A DNA stretch of 64,000 nucleotides from Bacteroidota bacterium (GTDB taxonomy: Bacteria > Bacteroidota > Bacteroidia > Flavobacteriales > Weeksellaceae). The translations under genes were made by a program, and so were the position numbers. Each line of letters begins with the position of its first letter. The first letter of the stretch is position 1. This document shows positions 1-7,827 of the stretch, piece after piece. The notes beneath the pieces were generated by a model that saw nothing but the letters and a program-made list of their open reading frames with translations, was not told where the DNA came from and ran no database searches. Location: positions 62,001-126,000 of the forward strand of contig JAFDZI010000005.1 of assembly GCA_018266955.1 (NCBI GenBank). Reading direction: 5' to 3'.

Positions 1-89
1 CCAATCTCAATAATTTATTGATCGACTTAAAAGCCAATCCTAAACGATATATCAATATCTCCGTGTTTGGTAAAAATAACAAAAACTAA
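1..89 (+). CDS. C-terminal end of an MlaD-like (MCE family) protein, partial
   Basis: Only the last 28 codons are present; the reading frame is open from the left edge and ends at TAA 87-89. The tail contains LKANPKRYINISVFGK, which resembles the end of Bacteroidota MCE/MlaD substrate-binding proteins of lipid transport to the outer membrane. In Flavobacteriia this gene usually precedes the iron-sulfur gene that starts 13 bp downstream, which supports the call. The MCE domain itself lies outside the window, so the identification rests on tail and context. Confidence 0.6.
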   Translation, partial: NLNNLLIDLKANPKRYINISVFGKNNKN

Positions 90-102
90 AATCACTCAAC
101 TT

Positions 103-1440
103 ATGCAATATCTTGATAATATTTTATTCGCCATACTGCTTATTGTAGGTTTTGGACTCTTTTTTAAAGGGTTAAAAGAAATTTATAGAAACATCCAATT
201 AGGAAGACCCATCAACCGTAGTGATAGGAAAAATGAACGATGGCAAACCATGGCCAGAGTTGCTATGGGACAAAGCAAAATGGGAAAAAGGCCCATCGCA
301 GGTTTTCTTCATGTACTGGTCTATGTAGGTTTTGTAATCATCAATATCGAGCTTATCGAAATTATTATTGATGGTATTTTCGGTACGCATCGCTTTCTTT
401 CCACCATTATGGGACATACTTTGTATGGCGTTTTTACAGCGTCTTTAGAAGTGCTGGCAATTTTGGTAGTCATTGCAGTAGTGTTGTTTTTTATTCGTAG
501 AAATATTCTCCATGTAAAGAGGGTAAGCTCTACTGCCAAAGATCTACAAGGCTGGGCAATTAGCGATGCTAATATTATTCTTATTATAGAATTTGCCTTG
601 ATGATGGCTTTCTTTAAAATGAATACAGCCGATTTTTTATTGCAACAAAGAGGGGTGCTACACGAAGTTGGTTCTTTCCCAATCAGTCAATGGCTTATGG
701 TGCCTATTTTTGAATGGTTCCATTTCTCCGATGGCTTCCTTATGTTTGTAGAAAAAGGAGCATGGTGGTTTCACTTTGTTGGGATTTTGGTCTTTATGAA
801 TTATCTGTACTACTCCAAGCATTTACACATAATATTTGCTTTTCCTAACACTTGGTATTCCAATTTAGAACCTAAAGGTAAATTCAATAATCTGGAATCT
901 GTTACCAAAGAAATCAAACTGATGATGGATCCCAACGCAGATCCGTACGCAGCACAACCGGAAGGGACAGAACCCCCTGCAAAATTTGGGGCAGAAGATA
1001 TATTTGACCTCAACCAGGTACAGTTGCTTAATGCCTATTCTTGTACCGAGTGTGGAAGATGTACCTCTGCATGTCCGGCCAATATTACCGGGAAAAAACT
1101 TTCGCCAAGAAAAATAATGATGTCCACCCGAGACAGAATAGAAGAAGTGGGTAAAAACATCAACAAAAACGGAAAATTTGTGGATGATGGTAAAAAATTA
1201 TTGGGCGATTACATAACCAAAGAAGAACTTTGGGCTTGTACCAGCTGCAACGCTTGTGTGGAAGAATGTCCAGTGCTTATTGATCCACTTTCCATTATTG
1301 TGGAAATGAGAAGATTTTTGGTGATGGAACAATCAGCAGCGCCACAAGAATTGAACCTTATGATGTCCAATATCGAAAACAATGCGGCGCCTTGGCAATA
1401 CAACCAAGCCGATCGTTTGAACTGGGCAAATGAAAATTAA
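103..1440 (+). CDS. Membrane-anchored (Fe-S)-binding protein, HdrD/GlpC-like
   Basis: A 445-residue protein with about five or six membrane helices in the first ~250 residues, like the gamma subunit of nitrate reductase, followed by a soluble ferredoxin-like part. Two 4Fe-4S motifs are visible: CTECGRCTSACP at about residues 314-325 and CTSCNACVEECP at about 379-390. It probably passes electrons between the membrane quinone or haem pool and the CCG-domain protein encoded next. I chose ATG 103; an in-frame TTG at 67 would overlap the preceding gene. Donor and acceptor are unknown. Family assignment is firm; the exact reaction is not known. Confidence 0.85.
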   Translation: MQYLDNILFAILLIVGFGLFFKGLKEIYRNIQLGRPINRSDRKNERWQTMARVAMGQSKMGKRPIAGFLHVLVYVGFVIINIELIEIIIDGIFGTHRFLSTIMGHTLYGVFTASLEVLAILVVIAVVLFFIRRNILHVKRVSSTAKDLQGWAISDANIILIIEFALMMAFFKMNTADFLLQQRGVLHEVGSFPISQWLMVPIFEWFHFSDGFLMFVEKGAWWFHFVGILVFMNYLYYSKHLHIIFAFPNTWYSNLEPKGKFNNLESVTKEIKLMMDPNADPYAAQPEGTEPPAKFGAEDIFDLNQVQLLNAYSCTECGRCTSACPANITGKKLSPRKIMMSTRDRIEEVGKNINKNGKFVDDGKKLLGDYITKEELWACTSCNACVEECPVLIDPLSIIVEMRRFLVMEQSAAPQELNLMMSNIENNAAPWQYNQADRLNWANEN

Positions 1441-1512
1441 TCATTAACGACTATTGTATTGCTTTCTTGGTACTTTGCAATAAGAAAGCAACACCAAATA
1501 AATTTAAAAACA

Positions 1513-2298
1513 ATGGATTTCAAAATAAAAACAATGGCAGAATATGCTGCCGAAGGTAAATTTCCTGAAGTATTGTTCTGGGTAGGTTGCTCAGGAAGTT
1601 TTGACGATAGAGCCAAAAAAATTACCCGTGCTTTTTGTAAAATTCTAAACCATATCGGAGTAGAATTTGCCGTTCTCGGACAAGAAGAATCTTGTACCGG
1701 AGACCCTGCCAAAAGAGCTGGGAACGAGTTTGTTTTTCAAATGATGGCCTTAACCAATATCGAAATTCTGAACGCCTACGAGGTGAAAAAAATCGTTACC
1801 GCATGTCCTCATTGTTTTAATACCATCGGTAACGAGTATCCAGAATTGGGTGGGAAGTATGAAGTACTGCACCATACCCAATTTTTGAAAAACTTAATGA
1901 ATGAAGGACGATTAAAGATAGAAGGAGGAAAATTTGAAGGGAAAAAAATTACCTACCACGATCCATGCTATCTGGGTAGAGCGAATGGAGAATACGAAGC
2001 GCCAAGAGATTTGCTATCAAAACTAGATGCCGAACTGGTGGAAATGAAACGATGCAAAAGCAGTGGACTTTGCTGTGGTGCAGGTGGTGCACAAATGTTT
2101 AAAGAACCCGAAAAAGGAAATAAAGACATCAACATCGAAAGAACGGAAGAAGCCCTGAACGAAAAACCAGACATCATTGCAACAGGATGCCCTTTCTGTA
2201 ACACCATGATTACTGATGGTGTGAAGCATTTCAATAAAAATGACGAAGTTGCAGTGAAAGATATTGCAGAACTTTTGGCTGAGGCTGAAGATTTATAA
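1513..2298 (+). CDS. CCG-domain (Fe-S)-binding oxidoreductase subunit, HdrD/GlpC C-terminal type
   Basis: A 261-residue soluble protein with two cysteine-rich CCG-type domains of the heterodisulfide reductase family. The first begins at GCSGS (about residue 25) and the second ends with CKSSGLCCGAGG (about residue 180). Such domains bind an unusual 4Fe-4S cluster and partner with proteins like the one encoded 72 bp upstream; together they rebuild a split HdrD/GlpC-like enzyme. ATG 1513 is preferred to an in-frame TTG at 1459 because family similarity starts there. The substrate is unknown. Confidence 0.85.
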   Translation: MDFKIKTMAEYAAEGKFPEVLFWVGCSGSFDDRAKKITRAFCKILNHIGVEFAVLGQEESCTGDPAKRAGNEFVFQMMALTNIEILNAYEVKKIVTACPHCFNTIGNEYPELGGKYEVLHHTQFLKNLMNEGRLKIEGGKFEGKKITYHDPCYLGRANGEYEAPRDLLSKLDAELVEMKRCKSSGLCCGAGGAQMFKEPEKGNKDINIERTEEALNEKPDIIATGCPFCNTMITDGVKHFNKNDEVAVKDIAELLAEAEDL

Positions 2299-2328
2299 AT
2301 TGAAATTAAAGTTTGAATTGTTGTCCCA

Positions 2329-2820
2329 ATGAAAATAGACGAATCCACCATCGTAGAAACCAACGACTATAGAATCTTGATATATCCAGCTTCTAGAGCT
2401 TTATCGGCAAAAGAAGTGATGAGAATTACCGAAAAATTATACGATTTTTTTCCCACTTGGAATGCTCATGGTAAAGCATTGACCTCCTCTTTTAAAATTG
2501 ATTTTTCACAGTTCATCATCATTTCTGTGGATGAGGAAAAAGTGCCGGCTTCGGGTTGCTCTATAGATTCTTTGAATGGTGTTTTAAAAGAATTAGATCA
2601 AGAATATCAATTAGGACTTTTTGATAGGATGAAGGCATGTTACTATCATGACAATACAGTGCATACACTTCCACTCAATGATTTTAAAACAGCCCTAAAG
2701 AACAAAGAACTTCCACAGGATATAGAGGTTTTTGATTTTTCTAAAAACACTTATGTCAATTACCTTTCGGATTTTAAATTACCTGTTAGGAGAAGTTGGG
2801 CAGGAATTTATTTGGACTAA
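2329..2820 (+). CDS. Conserved Flavobacteriia protein of unknown function downstream of the Fe-S pair
   Basis: A 163-residue soluble protein without signal peptide, membrane helix or nucleotide-binding motif. It starts 30 bp after the CCG protein, so it is probably co-transcribed. As I recall, relatives are often labelled 'ABC transporter ATPase' in databases, but no Walker A or B motif is visible and I do not accept that name. Visible features are a conserved-looking middle (SSFKIDFSQFIIISVDEEKV) and a C-terminus ending PVRRSWAGIYLD. The linkage to the redox pair suggests a helper role, which is inference. Confidence 0.7.
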   Translation: MKIDESTIVETNDYRILIYPASRALSAKEVMRITEKLYDFFPTWNAHGKALTSSFKIDFSQFIIISVDEEKVPASGCSIDSLNGVLKELDQEYQLGLFDRMKACYYHDNTVHTLPLNDFKTALKNKELPQDIEVFDFSKNTYVNYLSDFKLPVRRSWAGIYLD

Positions 2821-2855
2821 TTGATTTGCAAAACAAAAACACAAACCATATTTGA

Positions 2856-3311
2856 ATGACTGAAACTGATGAAATTAACGAAGAATTGAGAAATTATTAA
2901 TTGTTCAAAATTCAGCGTATTAAACTTAGAGAACAAGAATTTGATGAATTAAAAAAAGACCTACTTGAAATTAGGAAAAATGAAATAGTCAATTATGTTA
3001 TTTGTACGATTAATATAATTTCAATTTTTTTATTAGTTTATTTTTGTATAAAAGGTTTTTTTAATAAAGAATTTTATCAATTAAATAAGGAATTTATAAT
3101 TGGAAATCTTATTTTCAGTCTATCCTTTTCAATATATCTAACTTATCAATTTATCAAATATAATATCAAACTAAAGAAACATATTAAAACAAGCGAAAAG
3201 GCTGTTCAATATTTTGTTGACGAAAGTGAAAAACACAAGAACATTTATGAAAATTATGTTGATAACTATTTAGAAAAGCAGAACAAAAATAAAAATAATA
3301 GAAATTACTAA
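2856..3311 (+). pseudogene. Small two-helix membrane protein gene broken by an in-frame stop
   Basis: An ATG at 2856 opens a frame that reads 14 codons (MTETDEINEELRNY) and meets TAA at 2898-2900. The same frame then continues open for 136 codons to TAA at 3309-3311. The downstream part has no ATG of its own; its first possible start is the TTG directly after the stop. It encodes a charged N-terminus, two hydrophobic segments (about residues 33-52 and 68-88) and a Lys/Asn-rich tail. The simplest reading is a nonsense mutation in a ~151-codon gene; initiation at the TTG is the alternative. I recognise no family. Confidence 0.5.
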
Positions 3312-3480
3312 TGGTCTTTTGTCGTAATTGAGAGTGAAGTTCCTGTTTGGAAAATTTTATTATATTTGAAATATTGGAATTCTTCTCAAGTTTTGGGTTA
3401 TAACCCACGCCTACAGCCAAGCTAGACAACCATTATGTTATATTTTATCGAGATGTTCACTTTAAAAATAAAAATAGTGT

Positions 3481-3488
3481 TAAATTTG
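3481..3488 (+). promoter_or_regulatory. -7 element (TAAATTTG) for the toxin-antitoxin pair
   Basis: It matches the Bacteroidota consensus TAnnTTTG and lies 14 bp before the antitoxin ATG. No clear TTG -33 element is found at the usual distance. Confidence 0.5.
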
Positions 3489-3502
3489 ATAAAAGATTTA
3501 AA

Positions 3503-3745
3503 ATGGACACGGATTTACAAATACAGAATAAAAAGATAGAATTGATTCAATGGTTATCAACTATTGAAGATTTAAGTTTTCTAGAAAAAATATCTGATCT
3601 AATTTCTCGAGAAAACAAAAAAGATTGGGCTGATCAAATATCTGATGCTGAAAAACAATCAATTGAAAAAGGAATTGCACAAGCAAATGCAGGAAAATTA
3701 AATCCACATTCTAAGGCAAGAGAAATTTATGGAAAAAGATTATGA
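3503..3745 (+). CDS. Antitoxin of a RelE/ParE-type toxin-antitoxin pair
   Basis: An 80-residue acidic protein that overlaps the toxin gene by 17 bp, the usual antitoxin-first layout. The N-terminal half (residues 1-35) looks helical and could provide dimerisation or DNA binding. The C-terminal half (EKQSIEKGIAQANAGKLNPH) matches the toxin-wrapping tail seen in antitoxins of this small family. Antitoxins of this kind neutralise the toxin and often repress their own promoter; here the -7 element is just upstream. The neighbouring genes are unrelated and one is broken, so the pair sits in an accessory patch. Confidence 0.75.
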   Translation: MDTDLQIQNKKIELIQWLSTIEDLSFLEKISDLISRENKKDWADQISDAEKQSIEKGIAQANAGKLNPHSKAREIYGKRL

Positions 3746-4028
3746 AATTCTTTGGACTGATTTAGCTTTGGAAGAACTTTCTGAAACTGTTGAATACATT
3801 GAAAGAAAATTCACTCAAAAAGAAATTGACCGTTTAGGAAATGAAATTGAAAGAATTAGTTCAATAATTTCCCGTAATCCTACAATTTTTCCTTTTTCTG
3901 ACAAATTACAAACTAGAAAAGTAGTAATTTTAAAACTCAACACTTTATATTATAGAATTATGAATGAAACGGTTGAGATAATTTCTTTCTTTTCTAACAG
4001 ACAAAACCCCGAAAAAAGAAAGATATGA
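3729..4028 (+). CDS. RelE/ParE superfamily toxin
   Basis: A 99-residue protein of typical length for the RelE/ParE fold. The N-terminus (ILWTDLALEELSETVEYIE) is the two-helix start of ParE-like toxins, and the end (RKVVILKLNTLYYRIMNETVEIISFF followed by R-x-N-P) gives the beta strands and closing basic residues. RelE members cleave mRNA on the ribosome and ParE members poison gyrase; this sequence alone does not say which. The overlap with the antitoxin frame implies coupled translation. The frame is complete. Confidence 0.8.
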   Translation: MEKDYEILWTDLALEELSETVEYIERKFTQKEIDRLGNEIERISSIISRNPTIFPFSDKLQTRKVVILKLNTLYYRIMNETVEIISFFSNRQNPEKRKI

Positions 4029-4331
4029 ACAATTTGAAAACCCTTCAATATTGATCTATGCGTATTTTTTATGTTCCCATTTTCTATTTTACACTTGGGA
4101 TACTCATAGTTTTCGAGAGCAAAAATACTATTTTTGTTTCTAGTGAACGGACATTAATTATTAACAAAAGGGGTCAATGTATCTAGTATATGTCTAAACA
4201 TAGAGAAAACCTTTCTGAATTTCAATTTAGAAAGGTTTTTTTAATGATGATGTTAAAAAAATCTTAATGTTACTCTACGCATAAGGCAAACCTTTAAGAA
4301 AGCCCTAAATTGCGCCGAATTATTTTGAAGA
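4029..4331. other. 303-bp intergenic stretch with a terminator and an odd palindrome
   Basis: No gene is seen. At 4120-4136 the sequence CAAAAATAcTATTTTTG is a perfect 8+1+8 palindrome that carries a -7-like TAnnTTTG box on each strand. A terminator hairpin follows at 4206-4242. Just before the next ATG a near-match to the -7 element (TATTTTG, one base short) lies four bases from the start codon. Confidence 0.6.
4206..4242 (+). terminator. Rho-independent terminator after the toxin-antitoxin pair
   Basis: An 11-bp perfect stem, AAAACCTTTCT (4206-4216) with AGAAAGGTTTT (4229-4239), ends in a run of seven T residues. Confidence 0.75.
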
Positions 4332-5585
4332 ATGAAGAAGAAAGCCATGTTATTTTTGCTCAGCCTGAGTCTGTTTTCAGCATGCAAAAAAGAAGAAAAT
4401 TATATAGAAGTCCAAAAAACCAAATTGCCGAATTTTGGCAATGTGCAACTCGATAAAGTTTTTAATGATCAAGATTCAGCATTGCCCAATGCAGATTCTA
4501 TCCTTCCTTTTCTACAACAATATTATGCTAATGTTTGGGATAAAGGTGATTTAAGCGGTTCTTTTTTGGTAGCCAAAGGAGATCGGATATTAATTGAAAA
4601 ATACCGAGGCTTTGCCAGAGAAGGACAGCAAGAAAATATTGATGCAAATACGGCATTGCATGTAGCATCGGTATCCAAAACATTAACTGCAATGGCTATT
4701 TTGAAGTTGGTAGATGCGAAAAAAATATCCCTGAACGATCCGCTTACCAAGTTTTTCCCACAGTTTCCGTACCCTAAAGTAACGGTTTTCCATTTATTGA
4801 GCCAAAGAAGTGGGTTGCCCAAATACGAACATTTTATTGAAGAAATAAAACCTCAACCTGCGGAACTTACAAAGAATTATCTGACCAATTCAGATATTTT
4901 GAACCTTATGATTCGCTACCAACCCGCACTCGCCAGAGAAACCAATACTGGGTTTATGTACTGTAATACCAACTTTGCACTCTTGGCTTTAATACTAGAA
5001 AAAGTTACCGGAGTTTCTTTTCCGCAAGCCATGAAGGAAATGGTTTTTCAGCCCTTACACATGGAACATTCCTATATTTTTCAAGAAAAAGATATCCCAA
5101 CTGCGGCACAGTCGTTTTATAATTACGGAAATAGACTGTATCCTCTGGATCGGTTGGATTTAATTTATGGTGATAAAAATGTTTATACCACACCAAGAGA
5201 TTTGCTCAATTTTTCAAAGGCGATGTATGCCGATAATTTTTTGACTTCCGATTTGAAAAAGATGATTTTCCAACCTTATAGCAATGAGAAAAAGGGAATG
5301 AATAATTATGGCTTAGGATTTAGAATGAAAATTTTTGATAATGGTGAAAAATTAACTTATCATAATGGTTGGTGGCATGGGACCAATTCGGTGTTTGCCC
5401 ATTTGCTAAAATCGGATGTTACCATTATTGCCATAGGAAATAAATATTCTAACCGGGTATATTCCGCCTTGGCTCTTTCTGGGATGTTTGAGGACTTTCC
5501 TTTGGAAAAAGACAGACTTCAAAAAATAATTCATCAGAACGGATTAGAAAAAGACAGTGCAAGTGATAATTCAAACGGAGAATAA
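4332..5585 (+). CDS. Serine hydrolase lipoprotein, class C beta-lactamase fold
   Basis: A 417-residue protein with a lipoprotein signal (lipobox LFSAC, Cys18). It carries the catalytic motifs of the beta-lactamase/DD-peptidase (AmpC-like, esterase EstB) family: S-V-S-K at 113-116 (nucleophile Ser113), Y-C-N at 210-212, and H-N-G at 344-346. The substrate cannot be told; relatives include D-aminopeptidases, esterases and penicillin-binding-like hydrolases acting in the periplasm. A -7-like box, TATTTTG, ends four bases before the ATG. The next gene starts 16 bp downstream and also encodes a lipoprotein. Confidence 0.85.
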   Translation: MKKKAMLFLLSLSLFSACKKEENYIEVQKTKLPNFGNVQLDKVFNDQDSALPNADSILPFLQQYYANVWDKGDLSGSFLVAKGDRILIEKYRGFAREGQQENIDANTALHVASVSKTLTAMAILKLVDAKKISLNDPLTKFFPQFPYPKVTVFHLLSQRSGLPKYEHFIEEIKPQPAELTKNYLTNSDILNLMIRYQPALARETNTGFMYCNTNFALLALILEKVTGVSFPQAMKEMVFQPLHMEHSYIFQEKDIPTAAQSFYNYGNRLYPLDRLDLIYGDKNVYTTPRDLLNFSKAMYADNFLTSDLKKMIFQPYSNEKKGMNNYGLGFRMKIFDNGEKLTYHNGWWHGTNSVFAHLLKSDVTIIAIGNKYSNRVYSALALSGMFEDFPLEKDRLQKIIHQNGLEKDSASDNSNGE

Positions 5586-5589
5586 TTTC

Positions 5590-5597
5590 TAAATTTG
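5590..5597 (+). promoter_or_regulatory. -7 element (TAAATTTG) four bases from the ATG
   Basis: It matches TAnnTTTG exactly; the start codon at 5602 begins after only four more bases. If transcription starts the usual few bases after the element, the mRNA would begin at or next to the ATG. Confidence 0.55.
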
Positions 5598-5601
5598 CGA
5601 A

Positions 5602-7338
5602 ATGAAGAAATTAATTTTCCTTTTTATTCTCGCCTTGGTATTGCATTCTTGCGCAAGAGTTGGCTCGCCAGTAGGTGGCAAAAAGGATACAATTGCCCCT
5701 AAGTTTTTGTTTTCCACCATCGATTCCTCTAGGGTAAACATCCCTGTAACAACAAAGCAACTAAGGTTAGACTTTGATAAATACATCATTCTGAAAGATA
5801 TAAGTAAGAATTTAGTCATTTCGCCTCCCATTAAAAAAATTAAAAAAATACTTCCCAATAGTTTGGCTAATAAATTCATTCTCATTCAATGGGAAGATAG
5901 TTTGAAAGCCAATACTACCTATAATTTCAACTTTGGAAATGCCATTACGGATCATAATGAGGGAAATGTATTGCCCTATTTTAATTTTGCTTTCTCTACT
6001 GGAGAAAAATTAGATGACCTCTACATAAGTGGCGTAGTAAAAGATGCACTAAAAGTGACATCAAATAAAGATTCCAAACCCATAGTGGTTGGTTTATATC
6101 CAGAAAAAGATACCATGGACTATAAACAAAAACCCTATTATATTACAAAGGCAGATGATGATGGCTATTTTGAATTAAATTATCTCTCTCCTGGTAAATA
6201 CAGACTCATCTCTTTTGAAGATGATAATACCAATTCCATCTACGATGCAGGAAAAGAAAAAGTAGCTTTTTTATCATCAGCAATCGATGTACAGAAAAGT
6301 ATTTCCGGACTAAATTTAAATTTATTTCCATCCAAAAAGGCGGTTAAATTCAAAGAAGCAAAAGCGACATTGGGCGGTGTTGTCTTCCTTTTTGAAGGTC
6401 AGCCAGAGCATGTTGCCATAACGCCAATTACAGAGATTCTTAAGGATGTTAAAGTAGATCATAAGGTGAAATCCGATACCGCAATGGTGAGCTTTGATGC
6501 TAAAAAATTAAATATAGGAACCGAAAGTCCTATGTCCTTAAAGTTTGCTTATCAAATAAATGATTTACCAAAAAAAGAAACCTCCATTACCTATAAACAC
6601 AATGCAAAAGATGATTTAACATTGAATAGCGAAACAACGGTACTTGCGCCCAATGAAGCGCTAAAAATCAATAGTAATTATAGACTGCAATCCATTGATG
6701 CTTCAAAATGGTCATTGAAAGTGGATAGCCTTACGGCACAGTCCTTCATCGCTGAAATTTCAAAGACCAATCCTTACCAAATTCACATTCAATCGGATTT
6801 CAAAGCCGGGAAAAAGTATCAGCTCATTATCCCCAAAGAAAGTGTATTTTCCAATTTTCAAAGTAACGCAAAATCATATTTGTGGGATTTGAAGGCAGAT
6901 GCTATTGAGAATTATGGTCAACTGAAAATAAATATTTCACACTTGCCAAAGTCTTCTTTTTGGTTAAAATTATACAACGATGCCGATAAAGAAGTTTATA
7001 GTGTTTATTCAACTTCAAACGAAGTAAAATTCGACCTTGTGAAACCAGGAAATTATTTTATGAAAATTTTTGTTGATGAAAACAATAATGGAACTTGGGA
7101 TGTGGCAGATTTTGAAAAAAATAAACAAGCAGAGTTTGCAAAAGTCTTTTACAAACCCGTATTGGTAAAAGCCTTATGGGAAATTGTAGAAGATTGGGAC
7201 TTAAACGATACCCGTACCTTGGACGAAAGTGCATTGGCAAAGCCTAGCCCATCGTCTGTGCAGCAAAAGAAATCGACGCCAAATAATCCTATGCAAAACC
7301 AACCCAATACTTCTAGGGAAAATCTAAAGCTGAAATAG
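5602..7338 (+). CDS. Ig-like (Big_5 type) domain lipoprotein
   Basis: A 578-residue lipoprotein (lipobox LVLHSC, Cys17). The N-terminal part (about 25-135) is the bacterial Ig-like 'Big_5' domain with the typical opening GGKKDTIAP and TTYNFNFGNAITDHNEGN, common at the start of Bacteroidota surface lipoproteins. Later segments are beta-rich and contain two Asp/Asn calcium-loop-like motifs, DDNTNSIYDAGKE (about 212) and DENNNGTWDVADFE (about 491). The C-terminal ~45 residues are low-complexity, rich in Ser/Pro/Asn/Gln. The function is unknown; a role at the cell surface is likely. The next gene starts 2 bp downstream. Confidence 0.8.
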   Translation: MKKLIFLFILALVLHSCARVGSPVGGKKDTIAPKFLFSTIDSSRVNIPVTTKQLRLDFDKYIILKDISKNLVISPPIKKIKKILPNSLANKFILIQWEDSLKANTTYNFNFGNAITDHNEGNVLPYFNFAFSTGEKLDDLYISGVVKDALKVTSNKDSKPIVVGLYPEKDTMDYKQKPYYITKADDDGYFELNYLSPGKYRLISFEDDNTNSIYDAGKEKVAFLSSAIDVQKSISGLNLNLFPSKKAVKFKEAKATLGGVVFLFEGQPEHVAITPITEILKDVKVDHKVKSDTAMVSFDAKKLNIGTESPMSLKFAYQINDLPKKETSITYKHNAKDDLTLNSETTVLAPNEALKINSNYRLQSIDASKWSLKVDSLTAQSFIAEISKTNPYQIHIQSDFKAGKKYQLIIPKESVFSNFQSNAKSYLWDLKADAIENYGQLKINISHLPKSSFWLKLYNDADKEVYSVYSTSNEVKFDLVKPGNYFMKIFVDENNNGTWDVADFEKNKQAEFAKVFYKPVLVKALWEIVEDWDLNDTRTLDESALAKPSPSSVQQKKSTPNNPMQNQPNTSRENLKLK

Positions 7339-7339
7339 A

Positions 7340-7798
7340 ATGAAAAAAATCCTAAAATTTCTAGGAATTGCTATTGTAATTTTTGGTTTAATCCAGTTGA
7401 TTCCTGTAAATAAAGCTAATCCACCGGTACAAAAAACTGAGAATTTTGTGTCGGTTTTTCGCACCCCAGTTGAGGTTCAGGAAATGCTAAAATCTGCGTG
7501 TTATGACTGCCACTCCAATGAAACAAAGTATCCGGATTATGCCAAAATAGCCCCAGTTTCTTGGGCGATAAAAGAGCATGTAAACGAAGGAAGAGAGCAC
7601 CTTAATTTTTCGATTTGGTCTTCCTATAACCAAGATTTGAAAAAAAATATGCTCGAAAGTACCATTGCCGATTTGCAACAAAACCGTATGCCACTGGCTG
7701 GCTATATGGTTTATCATCCGGATGCAAACCTGAGCGATGCGCAAAAAAAAGTATTAATACAGTATTTTTCGGATATTTTAAAGTCCGGGAAATATTAA
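7340..7798 (+). CDS. Haem-binding domain protein with one CxxCH motif
   Basis: A 152-residue protein with an uncleaved or cleaved N-terminal helix (about 4-22) and one c-type haem motif, CYDCH, at about residues 54-58. This matches the 'haem-binding domain' family of small Bacteroidota periplasmic proteins (SNETKYPDYAKIAPVSW is characteristic). The only methionines that could act as distal ligand lie in the second half (NRMPLAGYM). It is probably translated together with the preceding lipoprotein gene, 2 bp upstream. It may act in electron transfer; the partner is unknown. Confidence 0.85.
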   Translation: MKKILKFLGIAIVIFGLIQLIPVNKANPPVQKTENFVSVFRTPVEVQEMLKSACYDCHSNETKYPDYAKIAPVSWAIKEHVNEGREHLNFSIWSSYNQDLKKNMLESTIADLQQNRMPLAGYMVYHPDANLSDAQKKVLIQYFSDILKSGKY

Positions 7799-7827
7799 TT
7801 GTTTATTTTTAAAAAAAAGTCACCAAG

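Noticed and set aside
2329-2820. ABC transporter ATPase
   Set aside because: The database-style name does not fit: no Walker A, Walker B or signature motif is present.
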